From positions 2,970,001-3,034,000 of the forward strand of contig NZ_LT703001.1 of the NCBI RefSeq assembly GCF_900149705.1: DNA of 64,000 nt, written 5' to 3'. The DNA is from Sphingorhabdus sp. Alg231-15 (lineage in GTDB: Bacteria; Pseudomonadota; Alphaproteobacteria; Sphingomonadales; Sphingomonadaceae). The position numbers were made by a program, and so were the translations under genes. The notes below the pieces were generated by a model that worked only from the letters and a program-made list of their open reading frames with translations, had not been told where the DNA came from and ran no database searches. Below, one piece after another: positions 44,174 through 54,114 of the stretch. The stretch's first letter is position 1; each line of letters starts with the position of its first letter.

Positions 44174-45271
44174 ATGGCCGACGACGACAGTCTTGAAATC
44201 CTGGTGGAGCCCAATAACGCGCCGGTCCCAGATGCGGATCGCAGCAAGTTGCTCGAGAATCCTGGCTTTGGAAACTTGTTTACCGATCATATGGCGCTCA
44301 TCCGTTATACGGAAGGTAAGGGCTGGCACGACGCCAAAATAGAAGCGCGCCGTTCGATCCCAATGGACCCTGCATCCTCGGTCCTGCATTATGCTCAGGA
44401 AATATTCGAGGGTATGAAAGCGTATCGGCTTGCCGACGGAACGACAGCTTTGTTCCGGCCAGAGCAGAATGCCCGGCGCTTTCAGGCCTCCGCTCGGCGG
44501 ATGGCGATGCCGGAACTCCCAGAAGCAGTGTTTCTTCAGTCGGTTGAGAAGCTGGTTGATATCGATCGCGAATGGTTTCCTTCAGCCGAAGGTGGATCAC
44601 TTTACTTGCGGCCGTTTATGTTCGCCAGCGAGGTCTTCCTAGGGGTCAGACCGGCAAAGGAATATCTCTACATGGTGATCGCATCACCGGCAGGGGCCTA
44701 TTTCAAGGCTGGCGCATCGGCGATAACGATCTGGGTGTCCCAAGATTACAGTCGGGCCGCACCGGGGGGTACCGGCGCTGCCAAATGCGGTGGCAATTAT
44801 GCTGCAAGCCTGGTCGCGCAGGCAGAGGCGATTACGCAGGATTGTGATCAAGTGGTATTTCTTGATGCTGCCGAGCAACGGTGGGTTGAAGAATTGGGCG
44901 GCATGAACCTGTTCTTCGTGATGGATGACGGCCGACTGATCACGCCGCCGCTAACCGGCACTATTTTGCCCGGAATCACCCGGGAATCAATTATGGTGTT
45001 GGCCCGTGAAGAGGGCTTGGCAGTCAGTGAAGAACCTTACTCTATTGATCAATGGCGCGAAGATGCGGCAAGCGGAAAATTGCTGGAAACTTTTGCATGT
45101 GGAACAGCCGCTGTCGTGACTGCTGTGGGAACTGTCCGATCTGGATCCGGTGATTTTACCATTGGTAGTGGCGGCCCGGGCCAATTGACCGAAAAACTGC
45201 GAATGCGGCTAGTAGACATCCAGCGCGGCCTTGTCGAAGACCAGCATGGCTGGGTGAAACGTCTGTTCTAA
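44174..45271 (+). CDS. ilvE: branched-chain amino acid aminotransferase
   Basis: 365 residues, PLP-dependent fold type IV. Transfers amino groups to and from valine, leucine and isoleucine. VLHYAQEIFEGMKAYRLADG and LYLRPFMFASEVFLGVRPAK are substrate regions. GTGAAKCGGNYAASLVAQAE holds the PLP Lys, and ELGGMNLFFVMDDG with TPPLTGTILPGITRESIMVL completes the cofactor site. It is long, as in the eukaryote-like BCAT2 class. A MarR-family gene is divergent, and tRNA-Gln follows. Confidence 0.96.
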   Translation: MADDDSLEILVEPNNAPVPDADRSKLLENPGFGNLFTDHMALIRYTEGKGWHDAKIEARRSIPMDPASSVLHYAQEIFEGMKAYRLADGTTALFRPEQNARRFQASARRMAMPELPEAVFLQSVEKLVDIDREWFPSAEGGSLYLRPFMFASEVFLGVRPAKEYLYMVIASPAGAYFKAGASAITIWVSQDYSRAAPGGTGAAKCGGNYAASLVAQAEAITQDCDQVVFLDAAEQRWVEELGGMNLFFVMDDGRLITPPLTGTILPGITRESIMVLAREEGLAVSEEPYSIDQWREDAASGKLLETFACGTAAVVTAVGTVRSGSGDFTIGSGGPGQLTEKLRMRLVDIQRGLVEDQHGWVKRLF

Positions 45272-45364
45272 ATCAATGTTCTGAAATTAGCTGTAACTGC
45301 CTCTTGCTCCTTTGAGGTAAGTTGGATATTAGGCCCCTTCGCTGACGAATGAAGCGGCCAATAT

Positions 45365-45439
45365 TGGGGTGTCGCCAAGTGGTAAGGCAGCGGCTTTTGA
45401 TGCCGCCATGCGCAGGTTCGAATCCTGCCACCCCAACCA
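45365..45439 (+). tRNA. tRNA-Gln (anticodon TTG)
   Basis: TGGGGTGTCGCCAAGTGG starts the molecule; the anticodon arm GGCTTTTGATGCC carries TTG; the T arm has GGTTCGAATCC. The 7-bp acceptor TGGGGTG/CACCCCA is followed by discriminator A and an encoded CCA. Confidence 0.96.
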
Positions 45440-45704
45440 AACTATCATTGAAAACGAATCGCAGTGCGACAATCATTCTGTCGTGGACGTCCCGATTCAA
45501 GGCCTCTTTACGGGAATATCCTCGAACCAATCTCAATTTCATCGCCGATTTGCCAGATTTCACCTTGATTTATGTAAAGGAATGTAAATTACATGTCGTA
45601 GTTCTGGTAAAGTCCAATAAAATAGAGATAAACATACCCGGGGTTGGGAAATTACAATAAGCGAAGGCAAATATGTTTTTGTCGTTCGCTTCCGGGGAAG
45701 ATGA

Positions 45705-46400
45705 ATGCGTATAGCAATAGCTGACGACGACAGCGCGATCGTCGAATTTTTAGGAAATATTGTTGAAGGGCAGGGCCATGTCTTTGTTGGGTTTGCCGAA
45801 GGCAACGCTCTGACTACTGCACTGCTGCGAGACACTTTTGATCTGGTGATCCTTGATTGGAATATGCCGGGTAAAACGGGCATCCAGATATTGGAATGGA
45901 TGGAAGAAGCGGTTGATGACCGTCCACCCGTGATCATGATGACCAGTCGGACCGCTAAACAGGATATCAGTGAAGCGCTGAACGCCGGTGCCGATGACTA
46001 TATTACCAAACCGGAAGATCCCGGCGTTATTGCTGCGCGGGTAAACGCGATCCTTCGGCGTAGCAACGGTGCTGTTGCCATGGAAACAACCGCGCAATAT
46101 GGCGAATATATTCTTGACCGTATTGAACAAAAGGTCCGGCACAAGGAGACCGAGGTTTCTTTGACCGCCAAAGAGTTTGAATTGACCGATCTGATGTTCC
46201 GCAATCGCGACAGGACGTTGTCGCGCCGTTACATAATGGAAACGGTTTGGCGGACAAATGCGCATCTGGCGACCCGCACACTGGATATGCATGTTTCAAG
46301 GGTTCGGTCGAAACTGTCTCTGACGCCTGAGAACGGGTTTCGGATTTTCACAGTTTTCGGTTATGGCTATAGATTGGAGACACTAAGCAACGGGGTATGA
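45705..46400 (+). CDS. OmpR/PhoB-family response regulator
   Basis: 231 residues, GGGGAAG before the ATG. The receiver domain (1-117) has the acidic pocket IADDDSA, phosphorylation Asp51 in LVILDWNMPGKTG, and the Thr/Lys switch residues (MMTSRTA, YITKPED). The C-terminal winged helix (130-228) has EVSLTAKEFELTDLMFRNRD and RTLDMHVSRVRSKLSLTPEN. Its last four bases overlap the FecR-LysM gene (ATGA), and the CHASE2 kinase follows, so the three form one signalling unit. Confidence 0.95.
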   Translation: MRIAIADDDSAIVEFLGNIVEGQGHVFVGFAEGNALTTALLRDTFDLVILDWNMPGKTGIQILEWMEEAVDDRPPVIMMTSRTAKQDISEALNAGADDYITKPEDPGVIAARVNAILRRSNGAVAMETTAQYGEYILDRIEQKVRHKETEVSLTAKEFELTDLMFRNRDRTLSRRYIMETVWRTNAHLATRTLDMHVSRVRSKLSLTPENGFRIFTVFGYGYRLETLSNGV

Positions 46401-47770
46401 CGATGGTATATAGGAAAACCAAGCGTAACTACTTTAGCAGTTTGCGCCTCTATGCCGTTCTTTTACTCAGCCCCGTTTGTGTTTTACCTCTTGTCGCACA
46501 AGCTCAGACGTCGACAGATAATGCGCGGGTAGATTATACCTTCAAGCGCGGCGATACATTGATTGCGCTGGCCTCAAAATATCTGCGTAAACGGTCAGAC
46601 TATGTTGCAGTCCAGCGGCTTAACCGCATCGCGAGCCCCCGTTTTATTCCGGTGGGCAAGACAATATCCATTCCCTTTCGTTTATTAAAGTATCGCAGAA
46701 GTGAAGCCAATCTGGCTGCTTTTAGAGGCAATGTTGCGATTGCAGCCGATGGGCAGGCGATCAGACCCGTTCAAGGTCTCGAGATTGCAGAGGGCAGCAG
46801 GCTTTCAACGTCGGCTGGCAGTTTCCTTACGCTTCAACTCGAAGATGGATCGCGTATCTCGATGCCGTCTAACAGCAAAATGCGCATTATGCGGCTTCGG
46901 CATATCTTGTTGACCGACAGTGTCGACTATGAATTGGCAGTGGATAGCGGCCGGATGCGTTCAAAGGTTACGCCATTTGACAAAAAGGCTGATCGTTATC
47001 GGGTTCGGACACCGGTTGCCGTTTCGGCTGTACGGGGGACAGACTATCGTACCCGTGTCGATGGGGCTACTGGCACAGCCTTTTCAGAAACAGTCGAAGG
47101 GGCGGTGGATGTTGCTGCCGGTGACAGTTTTGAAGATGGCCAGACGGTGGCAGTTCCAGCCGGAACTGGCGCTGCTGCATCCGTTACAGGGGACATTGCC
47201 AAGGCAGACCTGTTATCTCCGCCAGAATTGATTGATCCGGCAAAAGTACAATCGGAAGAGATTTTGGAGTTTGCTGTTACGCCACGCCCAGCCGCGGCAG
47301 GGCATCGTGTGATCGTTTCAACTGATGCCGGTTTTGTCGATATCGTTGCCGAGCAGCTTTCCGACGATGCGACCATAAGTCTTCCAACTATCGAGGACGG
47401 GCGTTATTTTGCCAAGGCCACGGCCATTGGTCAGGACGGTTTTGAAGGCATGCCAGCAACCTATGCGTTTAAACGGCAACTCAGCACGTTGAGCGGCAGC
47501 GCAGGCAAAGGGGATTTCGGATTCCGGTTCAAATGGACCGGTGCTGGCAGCGGTAAACGAGTCTACCGGTTTCAGCTCATTCTCGGCGATGAAAACAACA
47601 TTCCGATTGTTGATGAAGCCGGACTGACTCAAGATGTGATTACCTTGTCAGATCTTCCCGATGGCGAGTATTATTGGCGCGTCGGGGTGACACAATATTC
47701 TGATGATCCTGAAGATCAGGACGTTTTTCAAAAATGGACCGATTTTGAAAAATTGACGGTGGCTGGCTAG
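46397..47770 (+). CDS. exported LysM-FecR protein
   Basis: 457 residues. The signal peptide ends near LVAQAQ. A LysM module (about 46-95: VDYTFKRGDTLIALASKYLR to IPVGKTISIPF) should bind peptidoglycan. A FecR domain (about 105-230: FRGNVAIAADGQAIRPVQGL, LTLQLEDGSRISMPSNSKMR, VRTPVAVSAVRGTDYRTRV) follows, then a C-terminal Ig-like/fibronectin-like region with SDLPDGEYYWRVGVTQYSDD. There is no membrane-spanning sigma-factor partner as in classical FecR. It is translationally coupled to the response regulator and 63 bp before the CHASE2 kinase, so it may be a periplasmic ligand or modulator of that kinase. Confidence 0.88.
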   Translation: MTMVYRKTKRNYFSSLRLYAVLLLSPVCVLPLVAQAQTSTDNARVDYTFKRGDTLIALASKYLRKRSDYVAVQRLNRIASPRFIPVGKTISIPFRLLKYRRSEANLAAFRGNVAIAADGQAIRPVQGLEIAEGSRLSTSAGSFLTLQLEDGSRISMPSNSKMRIMRLRHILLTDSVDYELAVDSGRMRSKVTPFDKKADRYRVRTPVAVSAVRGTDYRTRVDGATGTAFSETVEGAVDVAAGDSFEDGQTVAVPAGTGAAASVTGDIAKADLLSPPELIDPAKVQSEEILEFAVTPRPAAAGHRVIVSTDAGFVDIVAEQLSDDATISLPTIEDGRYFAKATAIGQDGFEGMPATYAFKRQLSTLSGSAGKGDFGFRFKWTGAGSGKRVYRFQLILGDENNIPIVDEAGLTQDVITLSDLPDGEYYWRVGVTQYSDDPEDQDVFQKWTDFEKLTVAG

Positions 47771-47833
47771 GGGCCTAAGCGCCGACGCCAAGCCAGGTCT
47801 TTGTCTGGGCTGTATCTGGAGAGCTGACTGACA

Positions 47834-50122
47834 ATGAAACTGCGCCGCCGCCTTGGGATCGAATGGGCCGGTGTTGCACTGGTCGCATCCCTTGTTGTGA
47901 CCGCACTGATCTACTGGAATAGCCTGTCTGGGTTTGACAATCTCCTGTACGATCGGCTTTCAGACGTCGATCGACCCGAAGCATCGGAAGAGATTCTGAT
48001 CATTGCGATAGATGAAGACAGCCTGGCGCGGTTCGGAAAATGGCCCTGGTCGAGGGAGCGCCATGCGGAATTGCTAGATATTCTCGCGGATGCGCGGCCA
48101 AAAGCAGTTGCATTTGATATATTGCTGAGCGAACCCGGCAATGCTGACGAGGACGCAGCGTTGGCGGAAGCCGCAGCAAAGAACGAAAACCTCTTTCTAC
48201 CACTGCATTTTGTTTTCCCGGGAACCAATGGAACTGAATTTGATATCAAAGAGCCGGTTGCACCGTTGAGGCAATCGGTAACCGATGTCGGCCACGTCAA
48301 CTTGCAATTTGATCGCGACGGTGTCGTACGCAGAACATCACTTTGCTTTGTCGGAACGAGAGAAGCTTCTGACAGCAAAGAAACAACCTGGCCGCATCTG
48401 ATGGAGCAAATCTATCGCAGTGCGTTTGGCAAGAATTCTGCCGTTTACGACCGGTTAGATAATTGTGAACAGCCTCTGCTAATGCCTTTTGCCAGTCGTG
48501 GATCGTTCTCGCAAATTGCTTATGCAGCTGTCGTCGACGGTGAGATCCCGGCCGCATTTTTGCAGGACAAGATCATTTTGGTAGGCGCCACAGCACAGGG
48601 TTTGGGAGACCAGCACCCGGTTCCACTTGGTGATGGCGGAACTATGGCTGGTGTCGAAATCATGGCCAATATGCTCAACGATATCCAGGCAGATCAATTC
48701 ATCACACCAGCATCACCATCCTTTCATATCATCCTTTCGCTCGTCCCGACCTGGATATTGCTGATCGGGTTCTGGCGCTGGCGTCCCCGGACGACGATTT
48801 TCGTATCCCTTGCGCTCGTAGCGATCATATTGGCATCTAGTGTTCTGCTTCTGTCATTTGAAATTTGGTTGGCACCTGGTGCAGCACTGGTTGGTCTGGC
48901 GCTGGTCTATCCTATCTGGGGGTGGCGGCGATTGCAGGCGACAAGTGATTTCATGGGTGACGAATTGAAAAACTACCGGTCGGAGACGCCCGATATTCCG
49001 GTTCTGCAGACGCCGCTGGGACCGGTCGATCTGGTGACCGAGCAGGCCGAAGAACTGGCTCATGCTATCAAATATGTGCGCGATCTACGCCGATTCATTT
49101 CCGATGCTTTGACAAATCTGCCTGATCCGATGTTCATTACCGGCCTCGATGGTCAGGTGAAATTCGTGAACAAGCTGGCGCAGACCGGCTTTGAAGATGG
49201 CGCACTGGATTTGGCGCTCGATGACATGCTGGCCCGCTTTGTATCGCCCGCTGATCTTGGTGATGTGAAGGATTATCTGGCTCTGGACCAGCAGGCGCGA
49301 GAACATGATTATGTCGATTTTACGTCCACGAGCGATCAGGTATTTGCGATGCGCCGGGCTCGGGTTCTTTCCAATGAAGGTGAACTGCGCGGGCATATCC
49401 ATTATCTTGCCGATATTACCGCTGTGGCTAATGCCGCACAAGAAAGGGAAGAGGTATTGCAGCTGCTGTCACATGACATGCGGTCGCCCCAGGCGGCGAT
49501 TTTGGCCTTGCTCGATGGGCAAGATGCGACGGACAGTAACAAGAGGATTGAAGGCCATGCGCGCAGGACGCTGGCGTTGGCGGACAATTTTGTTGGTCTG
49601 GCACGGATCAAGTCGAGCGAATTTTCCGGCGAGGATATCTTGTTATCCGATCTGGTGATCGAGGCCAATGACAGCTTGTGGCCGCTGGCGAAACAGCGAG
49701 GGATTAAATCTCGTGTTGACGATCAGTCCGATGGTGCCTTTATAATTGGTGAGCCGTCGAGCCTCTATCGCTCCTTCGTTAATCTCATCGACAATGCGAT
49801 AAAATATAGTCCCGACAATAGTGAGATCAGCCTGTTGCTGCGTAAAATCAGCCTCGATCGACAGCCCTTTGTATCGGTCACCATAGCGGATCAAGGTGAC
49901 GGAATAGCAGAGGATATGCTGGACCAGTTATTTGAGCGCTTTGCCAGCGACGATTCGGACGCCAAAGGGATTGTCAAAGGGGCCGGATTGGGCCTGAACT
50001 TCGTCGCGGCTGTTATCGAACGCCATGGCGGAACAATAAGCGCAGAAAATGTGAGGAAGGGCGGCGCATGCTTTACGATTCTATTGCCGCTGGCTCCAGA
50101 TCCGGCGGAAGCTGAGCAATAG
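47834..50122 (+). CDS. CHASE2-domain sensor histidine kinase
   Basis: 762 residues. A membrane segment near 15-30, a periplasmic CHASE2 sensor domain (about 35-300; IIAIDEDSLARFGKWPWSRE and KAVAFDILLSEPG are its hallmarks), three more membrane helices (about 295-375), then a PAS-like linker. The HisKA phosphorylation site is LLSHDMRSPQAAIL (His547), and the ATPase domain has NLIDNAIKYSPDN, GDGIAEDML and KGAGLGLNFVAAV. It should phosphorylate Asp51 of the regulator encoded two genes upstream. The stimulus is unknown; the LysM-FecR protein is a candidate partner. Confidence 0.93.
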   Translation: MKLRRRLGIEWAGVALVASLVVTALIYWNSLSGFDNLLYDRLSDVDRPEASEEILIIAIDEDSLARFGKWPWSRERHAELLDILADARPKAVAFDILLSEPGNADEDAALAEAAAKNENLFLPLHFVFPGTNGTEFDIKEPVAPLRQSVTDVGHVNLQFDRDGVVRRTSLCFVGTREASDSKETTWPHLMEQIYRSAFGKNSAVYDRLDNCEQPLLMPFASRGSFSQIAYAAVVDGEIPAAFLQDKIILVGATAQGLGDQHPVPLGDGGTMAGVEIMANMLNDIQADQFITPASPSFHIILSLVPTWILLIGFWRWRPRTTIFVSLALVAIILASSVLLLSFEIWLAPGAALVGLALVYPIWGWRRLQATSDFMGDELKNYRSETPDIPVLQTPLGPVDLVTEQAEELAHAIKYVRDLRRFISDALTNLPDPMFITGLDGQVKFVNKLAQTGFEDGALDLALDDMLARFVSPADLGDVKDYLALDQQAREHDYVDFTSTSDQVFAMRRARVLSNEGELRGHIHYLADITAVANAAQEREEVLQLLSHDMRSPQAAILALLDGQDATDSNKRIEGHARRTLALADNFVGLARIKSSEFSGEDILLSDLVIEANDSLWPLAKQRGIKSRVDDQSDGAFIIGEPSSLYRSFVNLIDNAIKYSPDNSEISLLLRKISLDRQPFVSVTIADQGDGIAEDMLDQLFERFASDDSDAKGIVKGAGLGLNFVAAVIERHGGTISAENVRKGGACFTILLPLAPDPAEAEQ

Positions 50123-50127
50123 CAGGC

Positions 50128-50679
50128 TTACTCAATCCCGGTCCGTATGCGTATCCGGCTGTTGGGCGGCTTAGCGCTCGCACCTCCGAGATCAGAAAGG
50201 GCTGCGTCGATCAGATGGGGCAGAGACTGGTCAAAGGTGCCGTTGCAGTGATATTCGGCAGCTGTACCCGAATAGAGTGTCGATCCGTTCGTGCTATTGA
50301 TCATATTGATCGTTAGGCGATGCTCAAAATCCTCGCAGGACTGCAGAAATTTTTGCTCCTTTTGATCCGCTATTCTTACAATATTCTCTTTTTCGCCTGT
50401 CGTCATGGCAATGGATGCCGGGCGGTTGGCCAATGCAATATGAACGATTACGGAGGCTGACTCGACAGCTACAAAATTTTTCCCGGTTAGTGCCTGAGCG
50501 ACCAGATTGCGTGCCTTGTCGTAAGTTTTGCTATTCTGTTCCGGCTTGGCGGTGAAGCTATATTGTTTCTGTGCAGGCAGAGCGGCCGCTGCTTCGGTTT
50601 GAATGCGTGTTTCAATGGGGCCACCGCAGCTTGCAGTGAGGGCCAATATCGGGATCATCAAGATGACAAGGCGGTGCAT
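50128..50679 (-). CDS. lipoprotein, DUF4136-like
   Basis: 183 residues, AGAGGA before the ATG. The lipobox is ILALTASCGG. The mature part resembles DUF4136-type envelope lipoproteins: YDKARNLVAQALTGKNFVAV, then ASVIVHIALA and a later SLPHLIDAAL. Two cysteines remain (QSCEDFEHR, EYHCNGTFD). The function is not known. It is convergent with the CHASE2 kinase, 5 bp between stops. Confidence 0.65.
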   Translation of the reverse strand: MHRLVILMIPILALTASCGGPIETRIQTEAAAALPAQKQYSFTAKPEQNSKTYDKARNLVAQALTGKNFVAVESASVIVHIALANRPASIAMTTGEKENIVRIADQKEQKFLQSCEDFEHRLTINMINSTNGSTLYSGTAAEYHCNGTFDQSLPHLIDAALSDLGGASAKPPNSRIRIRTGIE

Positions 50680-50780
50680 AGCAGTCCTCTGGCTCGTTGG
50701 TAACCGAACGTAACACTAATGGCATCGGCTTGAAATGTCACGATAATAGGCCAAAAGCCCAGAAGGATACTGCCTGCTAT

Positions 50781-51014
50781 CTAGCGGGTCAGAGCGAAAT
50801 AGATGACATAGAACCACGAGAAGAAGCCGTGAATAATCGCCCAGACTATTGATTTATGCGTGGTAAAACTAATTGCAATGGCAAGCGCGCTACCAAAGCC
50901 GACGCCCTTGCTGACAATTTCCTTACGAACATAAGTAGCGCCACGACTCATCGGTGATCCTCCTTCGGCATAATCCTCTGGCCGCATCCGTTCCGGCTTG
51001 ATTTTTTCTGCCAT
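50781..51014 (-). CDS. small inner-membrane protein after DAHP synthase
   Basis: 77 residues: a charged N-terminus (MAEKIKPERMRPEDYAEGGS) and two hydrophobic segments (GVGFGSALAIAISFTTHKSI and IIHGFFSWFYVIYFAL). GAGGCTGC overlaps the end of the aromatic synthase gene and serves as ribosome site, 3 bp gap between genes, so it is in the same transcript. I do not recognise the family. Confidence 0.7.
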   Translation of the reverse strand: MAEKIKPERMRPEDYAEGGSPMSRGATYVRKEIVSKGVGFGSALAIAISFTTHKSIVWAIIHGFFSWFYVIYFALTR

Positions 51015-51017
51015 TTT

Positions 51018-52391
51018 CTATGCAGCCTCACGCGCACGATCAGACAATTCCTGATTGAGCATTTCAGCCAAAAGGAATGCCAGCTCCAGCGACTGGGCAG
51101 CGTTCAAGCGCGGATCACAATGGGTATGATAACGATCTCCGAGCGCCGCATCAGTAATCGCAACAGCGCCGCCGGTGCATTCGGTAACATTCTGGCCCGT
51201 CATTTCGCAATGGATGCCGCCAGCAAAAGTGCCTTCAGCGCGGTGCACTGCAAAAAAGCCACGAACCTCGGCGAGAATGCGTTCGAACGGACGGGTCTTA
51301 TAGCCGCTATCTGCCTTGATGACATTGCCATGCATCGGGTCACAGGACCAGATGACCGGGTGACCTTCCTGTTTTACGGCGCGAACCAATGGTGCGAGAC
51401 CGCTCTCGATCTTATCATGACCAAAGCGCGAAATCAGCGTGATCCGACCGGCTTCCCGTGCGGGGTTCAGGGTATCAAGCATCTTTAACAGATCATCGGC
51501 TTTCAGTGACGGTCCGCATTTCATGCCGATAGGATTGCCTATCCCGCGCAAAAATTCAACATGGGCGGACCCTTCAAAGCGGGTCCGATCACCAATCCAA
51601 AGGAAGTGGGCGCTGGTGTCATACCACTCACCTGTCAAACTATCTTGCCGCGTCAGCGCTTCCTCATAAGGAAGCAAAAGCGCCTCATGACTGGTGTAAA
51701 AAGAGGTCGCCTTGAGTTGTGGCACGGTATCTGGATTGATTCCGCAGGCTTCCATGAAGGATAGAGCCTCGCCGATGCGGTCTGCCATTTCTTCGAATTT
51801 CTTGGCCCAGAGGCTGCGGCTCATGAAATCATGGGTCCAGCCATGGACTTGTTGTAAATTGGCATAACCACCGGTTGAAAAAGCGCGAAGCAGGTTCAGA
51901 GTTGCGGCTGCCTGATTGTAAGCGCGGACCATGCGATCAGGATCCGGCTGCCGGCGGCCTTCTTCAAATTCGATCCCGTTGATTATATCGCCACGATAGC
52001 TTGGCATCTGCACGCCATCCTGCGTTTCTGTCGGTGCGGAACGCGGCTTGGCAAATTGCCCCGCCATCCGGCCGAGTTTTACCACCGGCATTTTTGATGC
52101 GTATGTCAGGACCACGGCCATCTGCAAAATGACCCGGAAAGTGTCGCGGATATTGTTAGGATGAAATTCCGCGAAGCTCTCTGCACAGTCACCACCTTGC
52201 AACAGGAAGGCCTTGCCCTCTGCCACTTCCGCCAGATCCTGCTTCAGGCTGCGCGCTTCGCCAGCAAAGACCAGCGGCGGATAAGTACCGAGCAGCTGCT
52301 CGGTATCTGCCAGCTTACTTGCATCAGGATAGTCAGGCATTTGCAGCCCTTCAAAATTTCTCCAACCATTTGGCGTCCAGTTCGTCGCCAT
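51018..52391 (-). CDS. class II 3-deoxy-7-phosphoheptulonate (DAHP) synthase
   Basis: 457 residues, GGAG before the ATG. First step of the shikimate pathway, joining phosphoenolpyruvate and erythrose-4-phosphate. It is the plant-like class II type: [60 protein letters not shown] and [20 protein letters not shown] are its signatures, with the Cys, His, Glu and Asp metal ligands. The length fits. The only close neighbour is the small membrane protein gene downstream. Confidence 0.97.
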   Translation of the reverse strand: MATNWTPNGWRNFEGLQMPDYPDASKLADTEQLLGTYPPLVFAGEARSLKQDLAEVAEGKAFLLQGGDCAESFAEFHPNNIRDTFRVILQMAVVLTYASKMPVVKLGRMAGQFAKPRSAPTETQDGVQMPSYRGDIINGIEFEEGRRQPDPDRMVRAYNQAAATLNLLRAFSTGGYANLQQVHGWTHDFMSRSLWAKKFEEMADRIGEALSFMEACGINPDTVPQLKATSFYTSHEALLLPYEEALTRQDSLTGEWYDTSAHFLWIGDRTRFEGSAHVEFLRGIGNPIGMKCGPSLKADDLLKMLDTLNPAREAGRITLISRFGHDKIESGLAPLVRAVKQEGHPVIWSCDPMHGNVIKADSGYKTRPFERILAEVRGFFAVHRAEGTFAGGIHCEMTGQNVTECTGGAVAITDAALGDRYHTHCDPRLNAAQSLELAFLLAEMLNQELSDRAREAA

Positions 52392-52511
52392 AAGCGCACT
52401 CCAATATCTTTCACTTAAAATCGGGTGGCTTTAGTCGCGTTTCAAGGGCAATGGCAAGCAAAAGCGCGGTTTGGTTGCGCTGGAAACTAACAAGTCATCC
52501 TATCAAACGGC

Positions 52512-53738
52512 CTAGCTACCGGGTTTTGTTTTCCAGGTGCCAGCATTACGATATTTTGGCTTGATTTGGCTGACATTTGGCAATTTCTGGCCAGCAAAAG
52601 CTTTTTCGCCGCCCTTTTTTGCGGCTTCTTTGCTGTAATTCGGTGCCTGATAAGTCTTCGGCTTGCCAACCGAGATGGCGGGTGCCGGCAAGCTGTGTCG
52701 GCGGGCATTATCGGCAGCCATGGCCGCGGCTTTCTCAGCTCTTGCTGCTTCTTGCTGGGCCTTGAGACGGCCGGCTTCATAGGCTTTTTCCAAGGCAATC
52801 GGGTCTAGCGCAGAGGCCGGTGGCGAATCATATTTACGCGGTTTGGGTGCTGGCATGGGCTCGCCGCCGCGATATTTCTGGCTGAATGCGATGGCCTTAC
52901 CGGCACTGCCCTTCCAACTGTAGAAACGATGCGCGCCTATAGTGCCGAGGAATCGCAGGCTGGGTGCCCAATAGGGATAAATTTCTGTCGTGTGATAATG
53001 TGTCGCGGTGCCGACTGGCGATGCAATCTTGCCGGACAGTGCCAGGGCTGCAACCTTCTTGGCCCGGTTCCAGTGATATCTGGACGGCACGCGGCGCAGC
53101 GATCCATCACACGTATAGGAAAACTGGCATCCGGTGCTTCGCTCGCTACCCTGAAAAACCACCCCGCAAACAGTGCGTGGATAGCTAGGGTGGCGGACCC
53201 GGTTCAATACGACCTGCGCAACAGCGCGTTGCCCGGCATCGGGTTCAAGTCCGGCTTCGTAGTAAACGGCCGAGGTCAGGCATTGCAGCGCCCGACTATT
53301 GTCCGTCAGCGAGGCTCTGAAAGCGACCGGGCGGATCAGATGCGCCGAGGCTGTTTGATCGCGGCTGGCGGTTGCTGTGCCGCCGCTGCTAGTTAATAGG
53401 CGGCCGAGATCATCTTTACCGGTCTCGGCGAGCGGATCGATCGCTAATTCGCTGTAGTTCTGCGGAATCGCGTAGCCGGGATCGATAAAGTAAAATGCCG
53501 AACCCGCAAAATTTTCCTCTGCTCGCTCGACTGGCTGCAATTCGGGATCGCTGGGATCATATTGCTGCGCATCGAGACTTGCCTTTGGCATGGTCGCTGG
53601 CACCATGGCCAGACTGAACACCAATAACCCCAGCAATATCCGTTCGCGAACATTCAGCATCAGCCAATTTGGCAGACGCCAGGTTCGTTTGGCTGCCGAG
53701 TTGGGAGCTTCAGTGGTGGTTGCGGTTGAAACAGGCAT
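52512..53738 (-). CDS. SleB-type cell wall hydrolase
   Basis: 408 residues from ATG 53738; the frame is open to a TTG at 53915, which would add 59 mostly Pro/Ser residues, so the start is uncertain. One N-terminal hydrophobic segment (RILLGLLVFSLAMVPATMP) exports it. The SleB/CwlJ hydrolase domain lies at about 180-300: LTSAVYYEAGLEPDAGQRAV with the catalytic Glu, VVLNRVRHPSYPRTVCGVVF and CQFSYTCDGSLRR. The C-terminal third is basic and Ala-rich. It cuts peptidoglycan, here in a non-sporing species, probably for wall turnover. Confidence 0.88.
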   Translation of the reverse strand: MPVSTATTTEAPNSAAKRTWRLPNWLMLNVRERILLGLLVFSLAMVPATMPKASLDAQQYDPSDPELQPVERAEENFAGSAFYFIDPGYAIPQNYSELAIDPLAETGKDDLGRLLTSSGGTATASRDQTASAHLIRPVAFRASLTDNSRALQCLTSAVYYEAGLEPDAGQRAVAQVVLNRVRHPSYPRTVCGVVFQGSERSTGCQFSYTCDGSLRRVPSRYHWNRAKKVAALALSGKIASPVGTATHYHTTEIYPYWAPSLRFLGTIGAHRFYSWKGSAGKAIAFSQKYRGGEPMPAPKPRKYDSPPASALDPIALEKAYEAGRLKAQQEAARAEKAAAMAADNARRHSLPAPAISVGKPKTYQAPNYSKEAAKKGGEKAFAGQKLPNVSQIKPKYRNAGTWKTKPGS

Positions 53739-54114
53739 TTCTGGATGAACCGAATCCGGTCTTTTTGTCTTTGCAGAAGCAGTCGATGCTGGCCGGGATT
53801 TCGGCGATGGTGAAAGCACATATCCCGCCGGTCCGGCGAGAGCCGAACTGCTGCCACCAAGCTGCGGCACATAGGGAGGAGGAACACGCACTGAAATTTT
53901 CCGAAACACCTGCAATGGCCCAGACGGGCTGAAAGGGTTGGAAATACAGTCTTTCTTGTGAGTTTTCGCCGATCAAAAATCGGCTGTTTCAAGATGGGAC
54001 GCGGGGTGCTTAGTCCTTAAATGGTTAACGCTGCAATTCTGCGGAGAAATCCGGAATTGTGCAAATATCGGAATTAAATGAGACGTTCGAATCGCTTGGC
54101 CAGGCCACGCCTGT
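53739..54114. other. 376-bp region between the MATE and SleB genes
   Basis: It holds the possible N-terminal extension of the SleB gene (to 53915) and its promoter. I see no other gene. Confidence 0.5.
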
